Below, in pieces: positions 9,208-19,643 of a stretch of 64,000 bases of DNA. The DNA lies in assembly GCA_014653775.1 (NCBI GenBank), contig JACWEA010000001.1:62001-126000 (forward strand), read 5' to 3'. The stretch is from Pelagibacterales bacterium SAG-MED30. Lineage in GTDB: Bacteria > Pseudomonadota > Alphaproteobacteria > Pelagibacterales > Pelagibacteraceae. Position 1 is the first letter of the stretch. Each line of letters starts with the position of its first letter. The position numbers and the translations under genes are program-made. The notes under the pieces were generated by a model that searched no databases, was not told the DNA's origin, and saw nothing but the letters and a program-made list of their open reading frames with translations.

Positions 9208-10689
9208 TTAATTGTTTGAAGCTGTGCTAAGTAAAGATAGTTGAGTGATTTTACTATCCCCGAGTTCATCGATAGGTTTAACTGGATAATCACCTGTAAA
9301 GTAATGATCTGTTAATTGAGGATAGTTTTCATTTCGTTTATCAAATCCAATTGCTCGATATATACCATCGATCGACAAAAATTTAAGAGATTTTGCCTCT
9401 ATGTATTTACAAATTTCTTCATTCGATTTATTAGCTGCTAATAACTCTTTTTTAGTTGGAGTATCGACTCCATAAAAATCTGGATATCTAATTTCTGGAC
9501 AAGCAATTTTTACATGCACTTCTTTTGCTCCTGCCTCATAAAGCATTTTTACAATTTTATAACAAGTTGTTCCTCTTACCAGAGAATCATCAATTAAGAT
9601 TATTTTTTTATTTTTGATTGTAGTTTGATTAGCATTTAATTTTAATTTAACACCAAGACTTCTAATTTTTTGACTTGGTTCAATAAAAGTTCTTCCAACA
9701 TAATGATTTCTTATTAATCCTTGTTCAAAGTTAATACCAAGGTGTTGAGCAAATCCTAAGGCAGCTGCATTACCACTGTCTGGAACTGGCACAACGATAT
9801 CTGCATCAATATCATTCTCTTTTGCAAGTTCTTTTCCTAAATTTTTTCTATGTTCGTAAGCTGTTTTTCCACTTAAGATACTATCTGGTCTTGCAAAGTA
9901 TATATACTCAAAAACGCAAGGCCTTATTTTTTTAAAAGGGAAGGGTTTAATACTTTCTAATTTATCATCCTCAATTAAAACAATTTCTCCATTTTCTACT
10001 TCCCTCACAAATTTTGCACCAATGATATCTAATGCACATGATTCTGATGCTAGAACATAACTGTTTTTTAATTTTCCAATTACTAAAGGTCTAATGCCAT
10101 ATGGGTCTCTTACACCAATTAAAGATTTTTGTGTAAGCATTACTAAGGCATAACCACCTTGGATTTGAAATATTGCATCAATAACTTTGTCGATTGTTTT
10201 TGTTCTTTTGGATTTTGCAATTAGTTGGACAATGGTTTCAGTATCTGAAGTTGTATAAAAAATTGCACCTTCCTCTACTAGTTTATTTCTTAAATAAATT
10301 GAGTTTGTTAAGTTACCGTTATGAGCAACACCAATTCCACCAGCATTTGTGTCTGCAAAAAAAGGCTGAATATTTCTTAAAGTATTGCTACCAGTTGTAC
10401 TATACCTATTATGACCAATTGCATAATTACCCTTAAGTTTTTTAAGTATTTTTTCTTTGTTAAAGTTATCACCAACTAATCCAAATCGTTTTTCTGAGTA
10501 ATAGTTTTTACCATCAAAAGTAACAATACCACAACCTTCTTGACCTCTATGTTGCAAAGCATGAAGACCTAGAGCTGTTAAAGCTGATGCATCATTAGTA
10601 TTACTAACACCAAAAATTCCACATTCTTCTTTTATTTTTGGATTAAAGCTCTTCAATTTTTTCTTTAGAATCTTTATATGTTTTTTCAT
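9208..10689 (-). CDS. purF: Amidophosphoribosyltransferase PurF
   Basis: ECGIFGV N-terminal nucleophile Cys, LQHRGQEGCGI, GHNRYSTTG, PRPP motif KKIILIDDSLVRGTT. Start could be ATG 10689 or in-frame TTG at 10656. Confidence 0.96.
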   Translation of the reverse strand: MKKHIKILKKKLKSFNPKIKEECGIFGVSNTNDASALTALGLHALQHRGQEGCGIVTFDGKNYYSEKRFGLVGDNFNKEKILKKLKGNYAIGHNRYSTTGSNTLRNIQPFFADTNAGGIGVAHNGNLTNSIYLRNKLVEEGAIFYTTSDTETIVQLIAKSKRTKTIDKVIDAIFQIQGGYALVMLTQKSLIGVRDPYGIRPLVIGKLKNSYVLASESCALDIIGAKFVREVENGEIVLIEDDKLESIKPFPFKKIRPCVFEYIYFARPDSILSGKTAYEHRKNLGKELAKENDIDADIVVPVPDSGNAAALGFAQHLGINFEQGLIRNHYVGRTFIEPSQKIRSLGVKLKLNANQTTIKNKKIILIDDSLVRGTTCYKIVKMLYEAGAKEVHVKIACPEIRYPDFYGVDTPTKKELLAANKSNEEICKYIEAKSLKFLSIDGIYRAIGFDKRNENYPQLTDHYFTGDYPVKPIDELGDSKITQLSLLSTASNN

Positions 10690-11188
10690 CTGGAAATTCT
10701 TTCAAAAGATAATTACTACCTTTTTCTAAATATGGAAAGATGTATGATTTATCCACATTTATAGGCCATTTGTCATAATTATACACTATATGAACACCTG
10801 AAAAGATACAGACAGAAATAATATAAGCTCGTAAAAATCCAAAAAAGAATCCAAACACAGTGTCTAAACTTCCTATCCCAGTATATTGTACAGCTCTACT
10901 TATTCCTTTATTTGCCATGAGAATCAAAAATATAACTACAATGAAAATTGTAACTCCAAGCCCAATATCAAGCACATATTCATTATCAATTATGTCTTGA
11001 AGGTAAGGTTTTATCTTAGGAAATATGATTAGTGTAATTATATATGCAAGCAACCATTTAGCCATAGACAATATACTTAAGACAAACCCTTTTTTATAGC
11101 ATTTGATTAAAGATAAAATGGTAAGGATTATATAAATTAAGTCGATAATAGAAGTTGCTTGATAAAAATTTACTAGCGTATTTGGCAT
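10643..11188 (-). CDS. cvpA: CvpA family membrane protein
   Basis: Four hydrophobic helices, KGFVLSILSMAKWLLAY and GSLDTVFGFFFGFLRAY motifs, position upstream of purF. Confidence 0.85.
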   Translation of the reverse strand: MPNTLVNFYQATSIIDLIYIILTILSLIKCYKKGFVLSILSMAKWLLAYIITLIIFPKIKPYLQDIIDNEYVLDIGLGVTIFIVVIFLILMANKGISRAVQYTGIGSLDTVFGFFFGFLRAYIISVCIFSGVHIVYNYDKWPINVDKSYIFPYLEKGSNYLLKEFPDEKTYKDSKEKIEEL

Positions 11189-11191
11189 CGA

Positions 11192-13579
11192 TTATTTTCC
11201 AAAAGGTTTAATCACTAATATTAAAGAAGGCAGTAGTGTTAAAACTAAGATCATAGCTAATAACATAGCAAGACCAGTGAATACTCCAAAATAAATTGTT
11301 GGAATAAATTTAGATAAAACTAAAATTGAAAAACCAAACACAATTGTAATTGAGGTGTTTAAAATAGCCACTCCAACAGTAGAATGACAAGTTTTTAGAG
11401 TTTTCTTATAGTCTTTAATAACATTAAACTCTTCTTTAAAACGGTATATATAGTGGATACTATTATCAACCGCTATTCCAATCGTAATTGCTGCAATAGT
11501 AATTGTCATCATATCTAATGGGATACCTAACATTCCTATAGTTCCTAGAATAAAGAAAGCAGCAATAAAATTTGGTACAACCCCTATTAAAGATAGTTTG
11601 ATATTTCTAAATAGAACTATAAACATAGCGAAAATACCAATTATTACCAACCCTAAAGTTAAAATTTGCGATTTGAATAAACTTTGCAATAAATTATTAA
11701 ATAAAATTAAAACACCCGCTAATTTATAACGATCTTTATCTAATCCAAATTTATTTTCTAAATCATAATTGATTTTATTAATTAAATCATTTCTTCTTAA
11801 GTCTTCTTGTGAGTCAATAATTCTTAAACTTATTCTTGCTTCATTTTCTTCAATTGAAATATATGGATCAATAATTTCTGTTTTAATATTTTCCGGAATT
11901 TTGGTATATAAAACTCCCATTTCTAAAGTACCAAGAGGCTTATTATTATTTAGTTGGGTTGCAACATCTATAACAGAAGAAAAAGACAGTACTTTTCCAA
12001 TCTGAGGAAGACTATCTAAGTAGTTATGGATACTAGTGATTGTATCTATTTTATCTTTTGTAAACCAATATTTTTCTTCGTCTTGTTCTTCATCTTCATC
12101 CCAATTATCAAATTCATCATCTTCTTCTATCTTTTCTTTTTTTGATTCAGGAAATTTTAAAATAACTTCAAGTGGAGTTGTCCCTCCTAGATTTTCATCA
12201 ATAAGCTTCATTCCTTTATAAATTTCAGTTTTTTTACTGAAATAATTTATAAAACTATTCTCAACTTCTAATTTGCTGATACCAAATATACTTAATCCAA
12301 TCACAATAATTGTAACTATAAAAATTGGTTTTTGTTGATTTAATGAAAGATTCTCTAAAAAAGAAGTGACTCTAGAACTTTCTTCTTTTTTTATTGATAT
12401 ATTATTTGTAGGAGTGAAGTTTAGTAAAGTAGGAAGAAGTGTAAATGTTATTATAAAAGATGTTATTAATCCAAGTGTCATCATCCAACCGAAATCAATG
12501 ATAGGTTTAATCTCACTAAATATTAAAGATAAAAAAGCAATTATAGTTGTTAAAACTGCATAAAGAATTGGCCAAAACATTTTGTTAGTTGTTAAGATTA
12601 AAATTTCAGTAACATTTTTGACAGGATAAGATTTTTTTAATTGTAAAAATCTTGTGCTCATATGGATATTCATTGCCATAGTTAAAATTAACATCAAAGC
12701 TATAAAGTTAGAGGAAATTACAGTTACTTTCCATCCCAGTATGCCAAGTAAACCCATCATAATAATAACTGAAAAGAAACAACTACTTATTGGAACAACT
12801 ATCCAAACTAATTTTCTGAATACGAACCAAAGTGTAATAATAATAAATAATAAAACCCCTATGCCAAAAACTATTATGTCACTTTTTATAAAAGTCATCA
12901 TATCGTCTGCAATCATAGGAATTCCACCTAAGTAAATCTTTCCAATATCCTCATAACTTTTTATCACATCTCTAATTTCTTTAATATTTGTATGATTTTG
13001 TTTTTTAATTTGATCTCGATATTGATCTATTTCTTCTCTTGATTTATTTTCTATATTTTCAAGAGGCTTGACGGGCTTAATATTAACTATTATTCCACTA
13101 GTTTTACCATCTTTACTAATAACAAAATTTCTAAAAACAGGGCTATTTAAAATTTCTTTAAAGCCTCTATCTCGATCTACATCTTCATCTTTAAGTGTTT
13201 TGAATCCCTCTAATCTCTCTTGAAGAGAAGCATCAGAATTATTAAGAAGAGGTATATCCAAAAGAGTTATAACACTATAAACCCAATCTAAACTTTGTAT
13301 TTTATATTTTAGACTTAAAAGATTGTTAATAGATGCATCAGTATTCATCCCCTGAATAGGAGTGTAAGTTAATACTAAAAATTCTTTTGATCCATACCGG
13401 TCTGTGATTTCTTTTAAATATTTAAGATCTGGATCTCCTTCGATTAATAATGTTTCTGATGATGCATCTAATCTAAAATCTTTAGAAAAATATCCAAAAC
13501 TAAGTAGCACAATTAACAATATTGAAAAAATAGATTTTGGATTTTTTAAAACTATATTTCGATAGATTTGAGCGAACAT
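11192..13579 (-). CDS. RND/MMPL-superfamily exporter
   Basis: Two RND-type modules with large loops; ITIGIAVDNSIHYIYRFKEE motif; 795 aa. Confidence 0.85.
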   Translation of the reverse strand: MFAQIYRNIVLKNPKSIFSILLIVLLSFGYFSKDFRLDASSETLLIEGDPDLKYLKEITDRYGSKEFLVLTYTPIQGMNTDASINNLLSLKYKIQSLDWVYSVITLLDIPLLNNSDASLQERLEGFKTLKDEDVDRDRGFKEILNSPVFRNFVISKDGKTSGIIVNIKPVKPLENIENKSREEIDQYRDQIKKQNHTNIKEIRDVIKSYEDIGKIYLGGIPMIADDMMTFIKSDIIVFGIGVLLFIIITLWFVFRKLVWIVVPISSCFFSVIIMMGLLGILGWKVTVISSNFIALMLILTMAMNIHMSTRFLQLKKSYPVKNVTEILILTTNKMFWPILYAVLTTIIAFLSLIFSEIKPIIDFGWMMTLGLITSFIITFTLLPTLLNFTPTNNISIKKEESSRVTSFLENLSLNQQKPIFIVTIIVIGLSIFGISKLEVENSFINYFSKKTEIYKGMKLIDENLGGTTPLEVILKFPESKKEKIEEDDEFDNWDEDEEQDEEKYWFTKDKIDTITSIHNYLDSLPQIGKVLSFSSVIDVATQLNNNKPLGTLEMGVLYTKIPENIKTEIIDPYISIEENEARISLRIIDSQEDLRRNDLINKINYDLENKFGLDKDRYKLAGVLILFNNLLQSLFKSQILTLGLVIIGIFAMFIVLFRNIKLSLIGVVPNFIAAFFILGTIGMLGIPLDMMTITIAAITIGIAVDNSIHYIYRFKEEFNVIKDYKKTLKTCHSTVGVAILNTSITIVFGFSILVLSKFIPTIYFGVFTGLAMLLAMILVLTLLPSLILVIKPFGK

Positions 13580-13599
13580 ATGCTCTTTTATATTTGAAT

Positions 13600-15018
13600 T
13601 TAATTAATTTGAGTATCTTTAAATTTAGTAAATCTTTCCTCAAATTCTAGAGTTACTTTACCAATTGGGCCATGGCGTTGTTTTCCAATTATAATTTCTG
13701 CAATATGAGCAACTTCGTTCATTTTAGCTTGCCATTCTGCATGTTCTACAGTCGCTTCTCTAGGCTCTTTTCTTTGTAAATAGTATCCTTCTCTGTAAAC
13801 GAACATTACAACATCTGCATCTTGTTCTATTGATCCTGATTCTCTTAAATCTGCTAATTGAGGTTTATGGTCATCTCTTTGCTCAACTTGTCTTGATAGC
13901 TGAGATAATGCTACTACCGGAACTGCAAGTTCTTTTGCTATTGCTTTTAGGCCTTGCGTAATTTGAGAAATTTCTTGAACTCTCCCATCTTTGTTAGATG
14001 TCACTCCTCTCATTAATTGAATGTAATCAACAACTATCATTTCAAGACCATGTAGTCTTTTAATTCTTCTAGCTCTATTACTAACTGCAGCAATACTAAT
14101 TGCAGGAGTTTCATCAATGAACAATGGAAGTTCAGAAATATTTTTCGATGTTTCTAAAAACTGATCAAACTGTTCATCTGATATTCTTCCTCTTCTAATA
14201 TCATTTGAACCGATTCTTGCTTGTTCTGATAATATTCTTGTTGATAACTGTTCTGATGACATTTCCAATGAAAAAAAAGCAACAGATGATTTAATACCTG
14301 AATCTTGAATATGTTTTGCTGCATTGAAAGCAATATTTGTAGCCAAGGATGTTTTACCCATTGAAGGACGACCTGCGATAATAATCAAATCTGATTGATG
14401 AAATCCTCCTAGTTTATCGTCAAGATCTCTAAGTCCTGTTGGAACCCCGACAATACCACCTTCATTTTTATATGCAGCAGATGCCATTTCGATAGTTTGC
14501 TTCATAGCATCATCAAATTTTATTAATGAAGAATTAAAGGATCCTTTTTCAGCTAGATCAAATAATAATCTTTCAGAATTTTCTATAATATTTTGACCAT
14601 TAGAGTCTAAATCATTTATTTTAGCATTATCGATTGTTTGTTCCGAAATTTTAATCAACTCACGTCTTACGAACATATCATAAATAATTTTTGAATATTC
14701 AATTGCTTGTCTGGAAGAAGTAGAAAATTTTGTGATTTTAACAAGATATTCTGGAACGTTTAAATCGTCTTTTTCATCTTCAAAATAATTTTTTAACGTA
14801 ATAGGATTTGCAAGCATTCCTTTATAAATTAAACTTTCAACTGCATTATAAATTTTTTGATGCATAGGATCATAAAAATTGACATGGGAAATGATTGTAC
14901 TAATTTCATCAAAAATTTCATTAGTAACTAGTATTGAACCTATTACAGATTTTTCAGCTTCAATATTATTTGGAAGTTCTTTAAACTTATCTTTGATGAT
15001 ATTGAGATTATTTTCCAT
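13600..15018 (-). CDS. dnaB: Replicative DNA helicase DnaB
   Basis: NIEAEKSVIGSIL N-terminus, Walker A AGRPSMGKTSLA, VVDYIQLM, ALSQLSRQVEQR, SGSIEQDADVV. Confidence 0.97.
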   Translation of the reverse strand: MENNLNIIKDKFKELPNNIEAEKSVIGSILVTNEIFDEISTIISHVNFYDPMHQKIYNAVESLIYKGMLANPITLKNYFEDEKDDLNVPEYLVKITKFSTSSRQAIEYSKIIYDMFVRRELIKISEQTIDNAKINDLDSNGQNIIENSERLLFDLAEKGSFNSSLIKFDDAMKQTIEMASAAYKNEGGIVGVPTGLRDLDDKLGGFHQSDLIIIAGRPSMGKTSLATNIAFNAAKHIQDSGIKSSVAFFSLEMSSEQLSTRILSEQARIGSNDIRRGRISDEQFDQFLETSKNISELPLFIDETPAISIAAVSNRARRIKRLHGLEMIVVDYIQLMRGVTSNKDGRVQEISQITQGLKAIAKELAVPVVALSQLSRQVEQRDDHKPQLADLRESGSIEQDADVVMFVYREGYYLQRKEPREATVEHAEWQAKMNEVAHIAEIIIGKQRHGPIGKVTLEFEERFTKFKDTQIN

Positions 15019-15086
15019 AAAAAATAATCTACATGAAAATTATTTTTTAGAAATTTAAAAAAAATCTTGTGGATGAAATTGTATAA

Positions 15087-15545
15087 TTATTGAATTGTTT
15101 CTGCAGATTGAACATCAATTGTAATTTCTGCATCAACTTCAGAGTGTAAAGAAATTTTTACTTTAAATTTTCCTAGTATTTTTATTTCTTGAACTGGTTG
15201 TATCATTGAAGGTTTAATTTCAATCTTATCAGTTTCTTCAATTAGTTTTGAAATTTCTGTTGGTTTAACAGACCCATATAACTCATTAGTTTCTGTGCTC
15301 AATTTTTTAACTATATATATTTTTTTATTAATTTTTTCTGAGACTTTTTTTGCTTCTTGTTTTTTTTCATTATCTTTCTTTGAAAGCTCAATCTTAATTT
15401 TTTCTACTTCTTTTATATTTTCTTTTGAAGCATATAGTGCTTTTTTATTTGCAATTAAAAAATTTCTAGCAAACCCTCTTTTAACATCAATCACTTCTCC
15501 TATTGACCCAATCCTTTTGATATTTTCTAATAAAATAACTTTCAT
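15087..15545 (-). CDS. rplI: 50S ribosomal protein L9
   Basis: MKVILLENIKRIGSIGEVIDVKRGFARNFLI is the L9 N-terminal signature. Confidence 0.96.
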   Translation of the reverse strand: MKVILLENIKRIGSIGEVIDVKRGFARNFLIANKKALYASKENIKEVEKIKIELSKKDNEKKQEAKKVSEKINKKIYIVKKLSTETNELYGSVKPTEISKLIEETDKIEIKPSMIQPVQEIKILGKFKVKISLHSEVDAEITIDVQSAETIQ

Positions 15546-15546
15546 T

Positions 15547-15819
15547 TTATAATAACGCTAAACTTCGAGCTCTTTTAATTGATAAAGATAATTCTCTCTG
15601 TTTTTTTTGACTTACATTTGTAATTCTTGAAGGTAAAATTTTACCGTTTTCTGAAACATATCTTTTAAGGAGTTTGATATTTTTATAATCAACTTTTGGA
15701 GCACCTTTAATTGATAGAGGGCAGCTTTTTTTAAAATTGTATTTATTTGGCTGAAAGATACTTAATTTTGCAAAGTTACTTTGTTTATTTTTTTTATTTC
15801 CACCTTGTCTTTTTGCCAT
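15547..15819 (-). CDS. rpsR: 30S ribosomal protein S18
   Basis: [48 protein letters not shown]. Confidence 0.96.
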   Translation of the reverse strand: MAKRQGGNKKNKQSNFAKLSIFQPNKYNFKKSCPLSIKGAPKVDYKNIKLLKRYVSENGKILPSRITNVSQKKQRELSLSIKRARSLALL

Positions 15820-15821
15820 AA

Positions 15822-16184
15822 TTAATTTTTAGTTGTTTCCTTTTTTTCTATCTTTTCACTCTCTTCTTTTTTTTGAAAGTAATTTGTATTTAAATCAAAA
15901 TCTTTAACTTTCACAGTTAAGTATCTCAATAATTTTTTATCTATTGCTTCATTTCTTTCTAGTTCTTCAATTACTTTACCTTTTCCTTTAATTTTAAAAT
16001 GAATGTAGCTACCTTTTTTATTTTTTTTAATTAAGTATGTTAAATTTAAAAGTCCCCAATTTTCGGTTTTAATTATTTCACCAGAGTTTTTCTCAACAAT
16101 TTTAGAATATTTTTCTGTTAGTTGTTTAAGCTCGCTTGGAGAGGCGTCTTGTCTGGCAATAATTGTATGTTCGTATAAATTCAT
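15822..16184 (-). CDS. rpsF: 30S ribosomal protein S6
   Basis: [22 protein letters not shown]...[21 protein letters not shown]; order rpsF-rpsR-rplI. Confidence 0.95.
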   Translation of the reverse strand: MNLYEHTIIARQDASPSELKQLTEKYSKIVEKNSGEIIKTENWGLLNLTYLIKKNKKGSYIHFKIKGKGKVIEELERNEAIDKKLLRYLTVKVKDFDLNTNYFQKKEESEKIEKKETTKN

Positions 16185-16216
16185 TTAAATTGTTTAATAA
16201 AACGAGAGGATATACT

Positions 16217-16222
16217 ATTATA
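16217..16222 (-). promoter_or_regulatory. Candidate -10 element (TATAAT) for the rpsF-rpsR-rplI operon
   Basis: Reverse strand reads TTTACT-N16-TATAAT about 33 bp upstream of the rpsF start. Confidence 0.4.
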
Positions 16223-16270
16223 AGTATTTAATTACAACAGTAAAAAGGACAATAATTAAATATTTTTAAT

Positions 16271-17203
16271 ATGTTTTCAGTAATTTTTCCAGGTCAAGGA
16301 TCTCAGTTAGTAGCAATGGGAAAAGAGTTTTATGACAAGTATGATTTAGTAAAAAATCTTTTTAATGAAGCAGATGAAGCTTTAGAGAAACCAATTTCAA
16401 AGATTATTTTACAGGGTCCAAAAGAGGAACTTGATCTAACAATTAATACGCAGCCAGCAATTTTTTTAATAAGCTATTCAATTTTTCAAGTAGTTAAAAT
16501 AAAATTCAACATTGATCTTCATAAAGCAAAATATTTTGCTGGACATTCATTAGGAGAATATTCAGCAATAGCTTGTGCAAATTATTTGGATTTCAAAGAA
16601 ACAATTCAAGTTCTTAAAAAAAGAGGAGACGCTATGCAAAATTCCGTACCAAACGGTGAAGGTGGAATGTTAGCTGTCTTGGGTACAACAGTTGAAAATA
16701 TAGAAAAAATTTTAGATGATAATAAGAACGATTTTTTAGCAGAAATAGCAAATGATAATTCAGAAGGGCAAATTGTATTAAGTGGTAAAACTCAAGATTT
16801 ACAAAAATTAAGCCATGTCTTTAAAGAAAATAAAATTAAAAATATAAAACTTCCTGTCAGTGCACCTTTCCATAGCAGTTTAATGAAAAAAGCTACTGAA
16901 ATTATGACTAAAGAATTACAAAAACTAAATTTTAAAAATGGAAATAATGTTTTGATATCAAATATCACAGCTGATGAAGTTTTTAATGCAAGTGAAATAA
17001 AAGATTTGTTAACAAAACAAATTGAAAATAGAGTACGATGGAGGGAAAGCATTATAAATATGATTAATAAAGGAGTTAATGAGTTTATTGAAATTGGACC
17101 AGGAAAAATTTTATCAGGGTTAGTTAAAAGAATTAATAAAGAAGTTGTTGTAAATTCTATTAATAATGAAGAAGATATAAAAAAAATATTAAAATATGAA
17201 TGA
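16271..17203 (+). CDS. fabD: Malonyl-CoA:ACP S-malonyltransferase FabD
   Basis: FPGQGSQLVAMGKEF, active-site GHSLGEYSA, APFHSSLM. Confidence 0.96.
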   Translation: MFSVIFPGQGSQLVAMGKEFYDKYDLVKNLFNEADEALEKPISKIILQGPKEELDLTINTQPAIFLISYSIFQVVKIKFNIDLHKAKYFAGHSLGEYSAIACANYLDFKETIQVLKKRGDAMQNSVPNGEGGMLAVLGTTVENIEKILDDNKNDFLAEIANDNSEGQIVLSGKTQDLQKLSHVFKENKIKNIKLPVSAPFHSSLMKKATEIMTKELQKLNFKNGNNVLISNITADEVFNASEIKDLLTKQIENRVRWRESIINMINKGVNEFIEIGPGKILSGLVKRINKEVVVNSINNEEDIKKILKYE

Positions 17204-17930
17204 TTTAAAAGAAAAAAATATAATTGTAACAGGAGCGTCTGGTGGAATCGGAAATTCAATAATTGAAAAATTTTATGAATGTGGAGCTAATATTTTAGCT
17301 TCAGGAACTAAAGTAGAAAAACTTGATCTGTTAAAAAAAAAATTTAACAATATTAAAATTTTAAAGTTTGATATTTCTCAAAGTGAAAAAATAGAAGAGT
17401 TTATAGAGAGCGCCTCTAATGAATTAGGAGGTTTAGACTGTATTGTAAATAATGCAGGAATTACTCAAGATAATTTAGCTATTAGAATGAGTCTTGAAGA
17501 ATGGAAAAATGTAATAAATATAAATTTAACATCAACCTTTTTATTAAGTAAATTTGCAATTAAAAAAATGCTTAAAAATAAAAAAGGAAAAATTGTAAAC
17601 ATTACATCTATTGTTGGGCATACAGGTAATTTAGGACAAGTAAATTATTCTGCATCAAAAGCAGGAATTGTTGCAATGTCCAAGAGTCTTGCAATCGAAT
17701 ATTCAAAAAAGAATATTAATGTTAATTGTATTTCACCAGGATTTATCAAGACTGCTATGACAGATAAAATAGATGAAAAATTTAAAGAAGTTATTATCTC
17801 AAAAATACCTTCAGGAAGACTAGGGACTCCAGAAGATATTGCAAATGCAGTTCTTTTTTTAGCTTCAACTAAATCTGACTATATAAATGGTGAGACTTTA
17901 CATGTTAATGGAGGCATGTATATGGCTTGA
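17196..17930 (+). CDS. fabG: 3-oxoacyl-ACP reductase FabG
   Basis: SDR motifs TGASGGIG, NNAGITQDNL, YSASKAG, VNCISPGFIKTAMTD. Confidence 0.96.
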   Translation: MNDLKEKNIIVTGASGGIGNSIIEKFYECGANILASGTKVEKLDLLKKKFNNIKILKFDISQSEKIEEFIESASNELGGLDCIVNNAGITQDNLAIRMSLEEWKNVININLTSTFLLSKFAIKKMLKNKKGKIVNITSIVGHTGNLGQVNYSASKAGIVAMSKSLAIEYSKKNINVNCISPGFIKTAMTDKIDEKFKEVIISKIPSGRLGTPEDIANAVLFLASTKSDYINGETLHVNGGMYMA

Positions 17931-17979
17931 CAATCAAAGTAATTAAACTATTAACGATTTTATAACAAAAAGGATCAAT

Positions 17980-18219
17980 ATGTCAGAAGATGTTTCAAGC
18001 AAAGTTAAAAAGATAGTTGCAGATCATTTAGGTATCGACGAAGCAAAAGTTACAGAAGAATCTAGTTTTATAGATGACTTAGGTGCAGATAGTTTAGATA
18101 CTGTAGAATTAGTAATGGCTTTTGAAGAAGAATTTGGGTCAGAAATTTCTGATAGTGAGGCTGAAAAAATTTTAACAGTTGGTGATGCAGTTAAATTTAT
18201 TGAAGGTAAAGCTAATTAA
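17980..18219 (+). CDS. acpP: Acyl carrier protein
   Basis: [22 protein letters not shown] with phosphopantetheine-attachment DSL. Confidence 0.97.
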   Translation: MSEDVSSKVKKIVADHLGIDEAKVTEESSFIDDLGADSLDTVELVMAFEEEFGSEISDSEAEKILTVGDAVKFIEGKAN

Positions 18220-18233
18220 TAAATTTTTTATAA

Positions 18234-18866
18234 ATGCCCACGGAAAATGATGGGATAATGGTTATCTTATCTTCTCCTTCTGGAGCAGGTAAAACAACTT
18301 TATCTAATTTACTATCTAAACAAGATAATTTCGAAGTATCTATATCTCATACAACTCGAAAATCTCGTCCAAACGAAATTCCTAATAAAGATTATTTTTT
18401 TATAAATAATGAAGAGTTTAAAAGGCTAATTAAAAATGAAGAGTTTTTAGAATATGCAAAAGTTTTTAACAATTATTATGGAACAACTAGAACTCCAGTA
18501 ATTAATAGTCTTAATAAAGGAAAAAATGTTTTGTTTGATATTGATTGGCAAGGGGCGGATCAAATTAAAAATAAAAAATTAGATTATAAATTAATCACGT
18601 TTTTTATTTTACCTCCTAGTAAAGAAGTCTTGTATAAAAGGTTAACTAACAGAGATATGAAAGATAAGATAATAGTAGAAGAAAGAATGAAACAATTTGA
18701 GAGAGATGTATTACATTGGATAAACTATGATTATGTTGTAGTAAATGATGATCTTCAAAAATGTTATTCAAAAATCCATAATTTAATAAATGCTGAGATT
18801 TCTAATGGTTCAAAAGATTATGACCCTACGTTTATAAGAAATCATGTTGATAAATTAACCAATTAA
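18234..18866 (+). CDS. gmk: Guanylate kinase
   Basis: P-loop [25 protein letters not shown] motif. Confidence 0.95.
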   Translation: MPTENDGIMVILSSPSGAGKTTLSNLLSKQDNFEVSISHTTRKSRPNEIPNKDYFFINNEEFKRLIKNEEFLEYAKVFNNYYGTTRTPVINSLNKGKNVLFDIDWQGADQIKNKKLDYKLITFFILPPSKEVLYKRLTNRDMKDKIIVEERMKQFERDVLHWINYDYVVVNDDLQKCYSKIHNLINAEISNGSKDYDPTFIRNHVDKLTN

Positions 18867-19643
18867 TTTTTCATATTCATTAGCGAGTTTAAAATAAGTA
18901 TCACAATCTAAATTTTGAGGCCTTAAATTTAAATCAATTTTGTGAGTTGAAGATATGTGAGTATTACCATTAAATAATTGATTGTATGGTTTTTTAATCA
19001 TTTTCCTTCTATGCATAAAAAAAATTCTTGTGATTTTTTCCAAACTTTTAGAATTATTTAATTTATAAAAGTTTTTTTTGGGTTCGAAAAATAAAACGCT
19101 ACTATCAATTTTAGGACGAGGTGAAAAACAAGAAGGTTTTATATCTAATATTTTTTTTACATTAAGCTTCCAGTTAGTTAATACAGTTAATCTTCCGTAG
19201 TTCTTTGAATTATATTTAGAAATTATTCTATCAGCAACTTCTTTTTGAAACATAAGAACTAAATGATCAAACCATAAATTTTTATTATTTAGATTTAGAA
19301 TCCATCTAGATAAAATTTCAGTCGAAATATTATATGGAAGATTTCCAAAAACTGTTAACTTCTCTTTTTCAATAAAATTTTCATCAATTTTAAGTATGTC
19401 TTTATTTATTATCTTAATTTTATTTGTAAATTTTTTTTTTAATAAACTTACTAGCTCATCATCTTTTTCAATAACTATTAATTTTTTTGGATTTTTATTT
19501 AAGATAGCAGCAGTTAAATTACCAGTTCCAGGCCCAACTTCTAAGATATTTTTATTTTCAATTTTTGCAATATTAGTTATTTTTTCAATGATATTTTGAT
19601 CTATCAAAAAATTTTGACCTAAACTTTTTTTTGCTCTGATCAC
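18855..19643 (-). CDS. rsmA: 16S rRNA dimethyladenosine transferase KsgA/RsmA
   Basis: [40 protein letters not shown]. Confidence 0.96.
   Translation of the reverse strand: MIRAKKSLGQNFLIDQNIIEKITNIAKIENKNILEVGPGTGNLTAAILNKNPKKLIVIEKDDELVSLLKKKFTNKIKIINKDILKIDENFIEKEKLTVFGNLPYNISTEILSRWILNLNNKNLWFDHLVLMFQKEVADRIISKYNSKNYGRLTVLTNWKLNVKKILDIKPSCFSPRPKIDSSVLFFEPKKNFYKLNNSKSLEKITRIFFMHRRKMIKKPYNQLFNGNTHISSTHKIDLNLRPQNLDCDTYFKLANEYEKLIG

Noticed and set aside
10194-10436. 80-aa ORF antisense to purF
   Set aside because: Antisense to conserved PurF sequence; low-complexity translation.
16185-16270. Possible S6:S18-binding leader RNA upstream of rpsF
   Set aside because: The short leader shows no convincing hairpin or CCG-type motif by eye; only a candidate -10 was retained.
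16792-17259. 155-aa minus-strand ORF overlapping fabD and fabG
   Set aside because: Antisense to the conserved motifs of fabD and the start of fabG; hydrophobic low-complexity translation typical of antisense of AT-rich genes.
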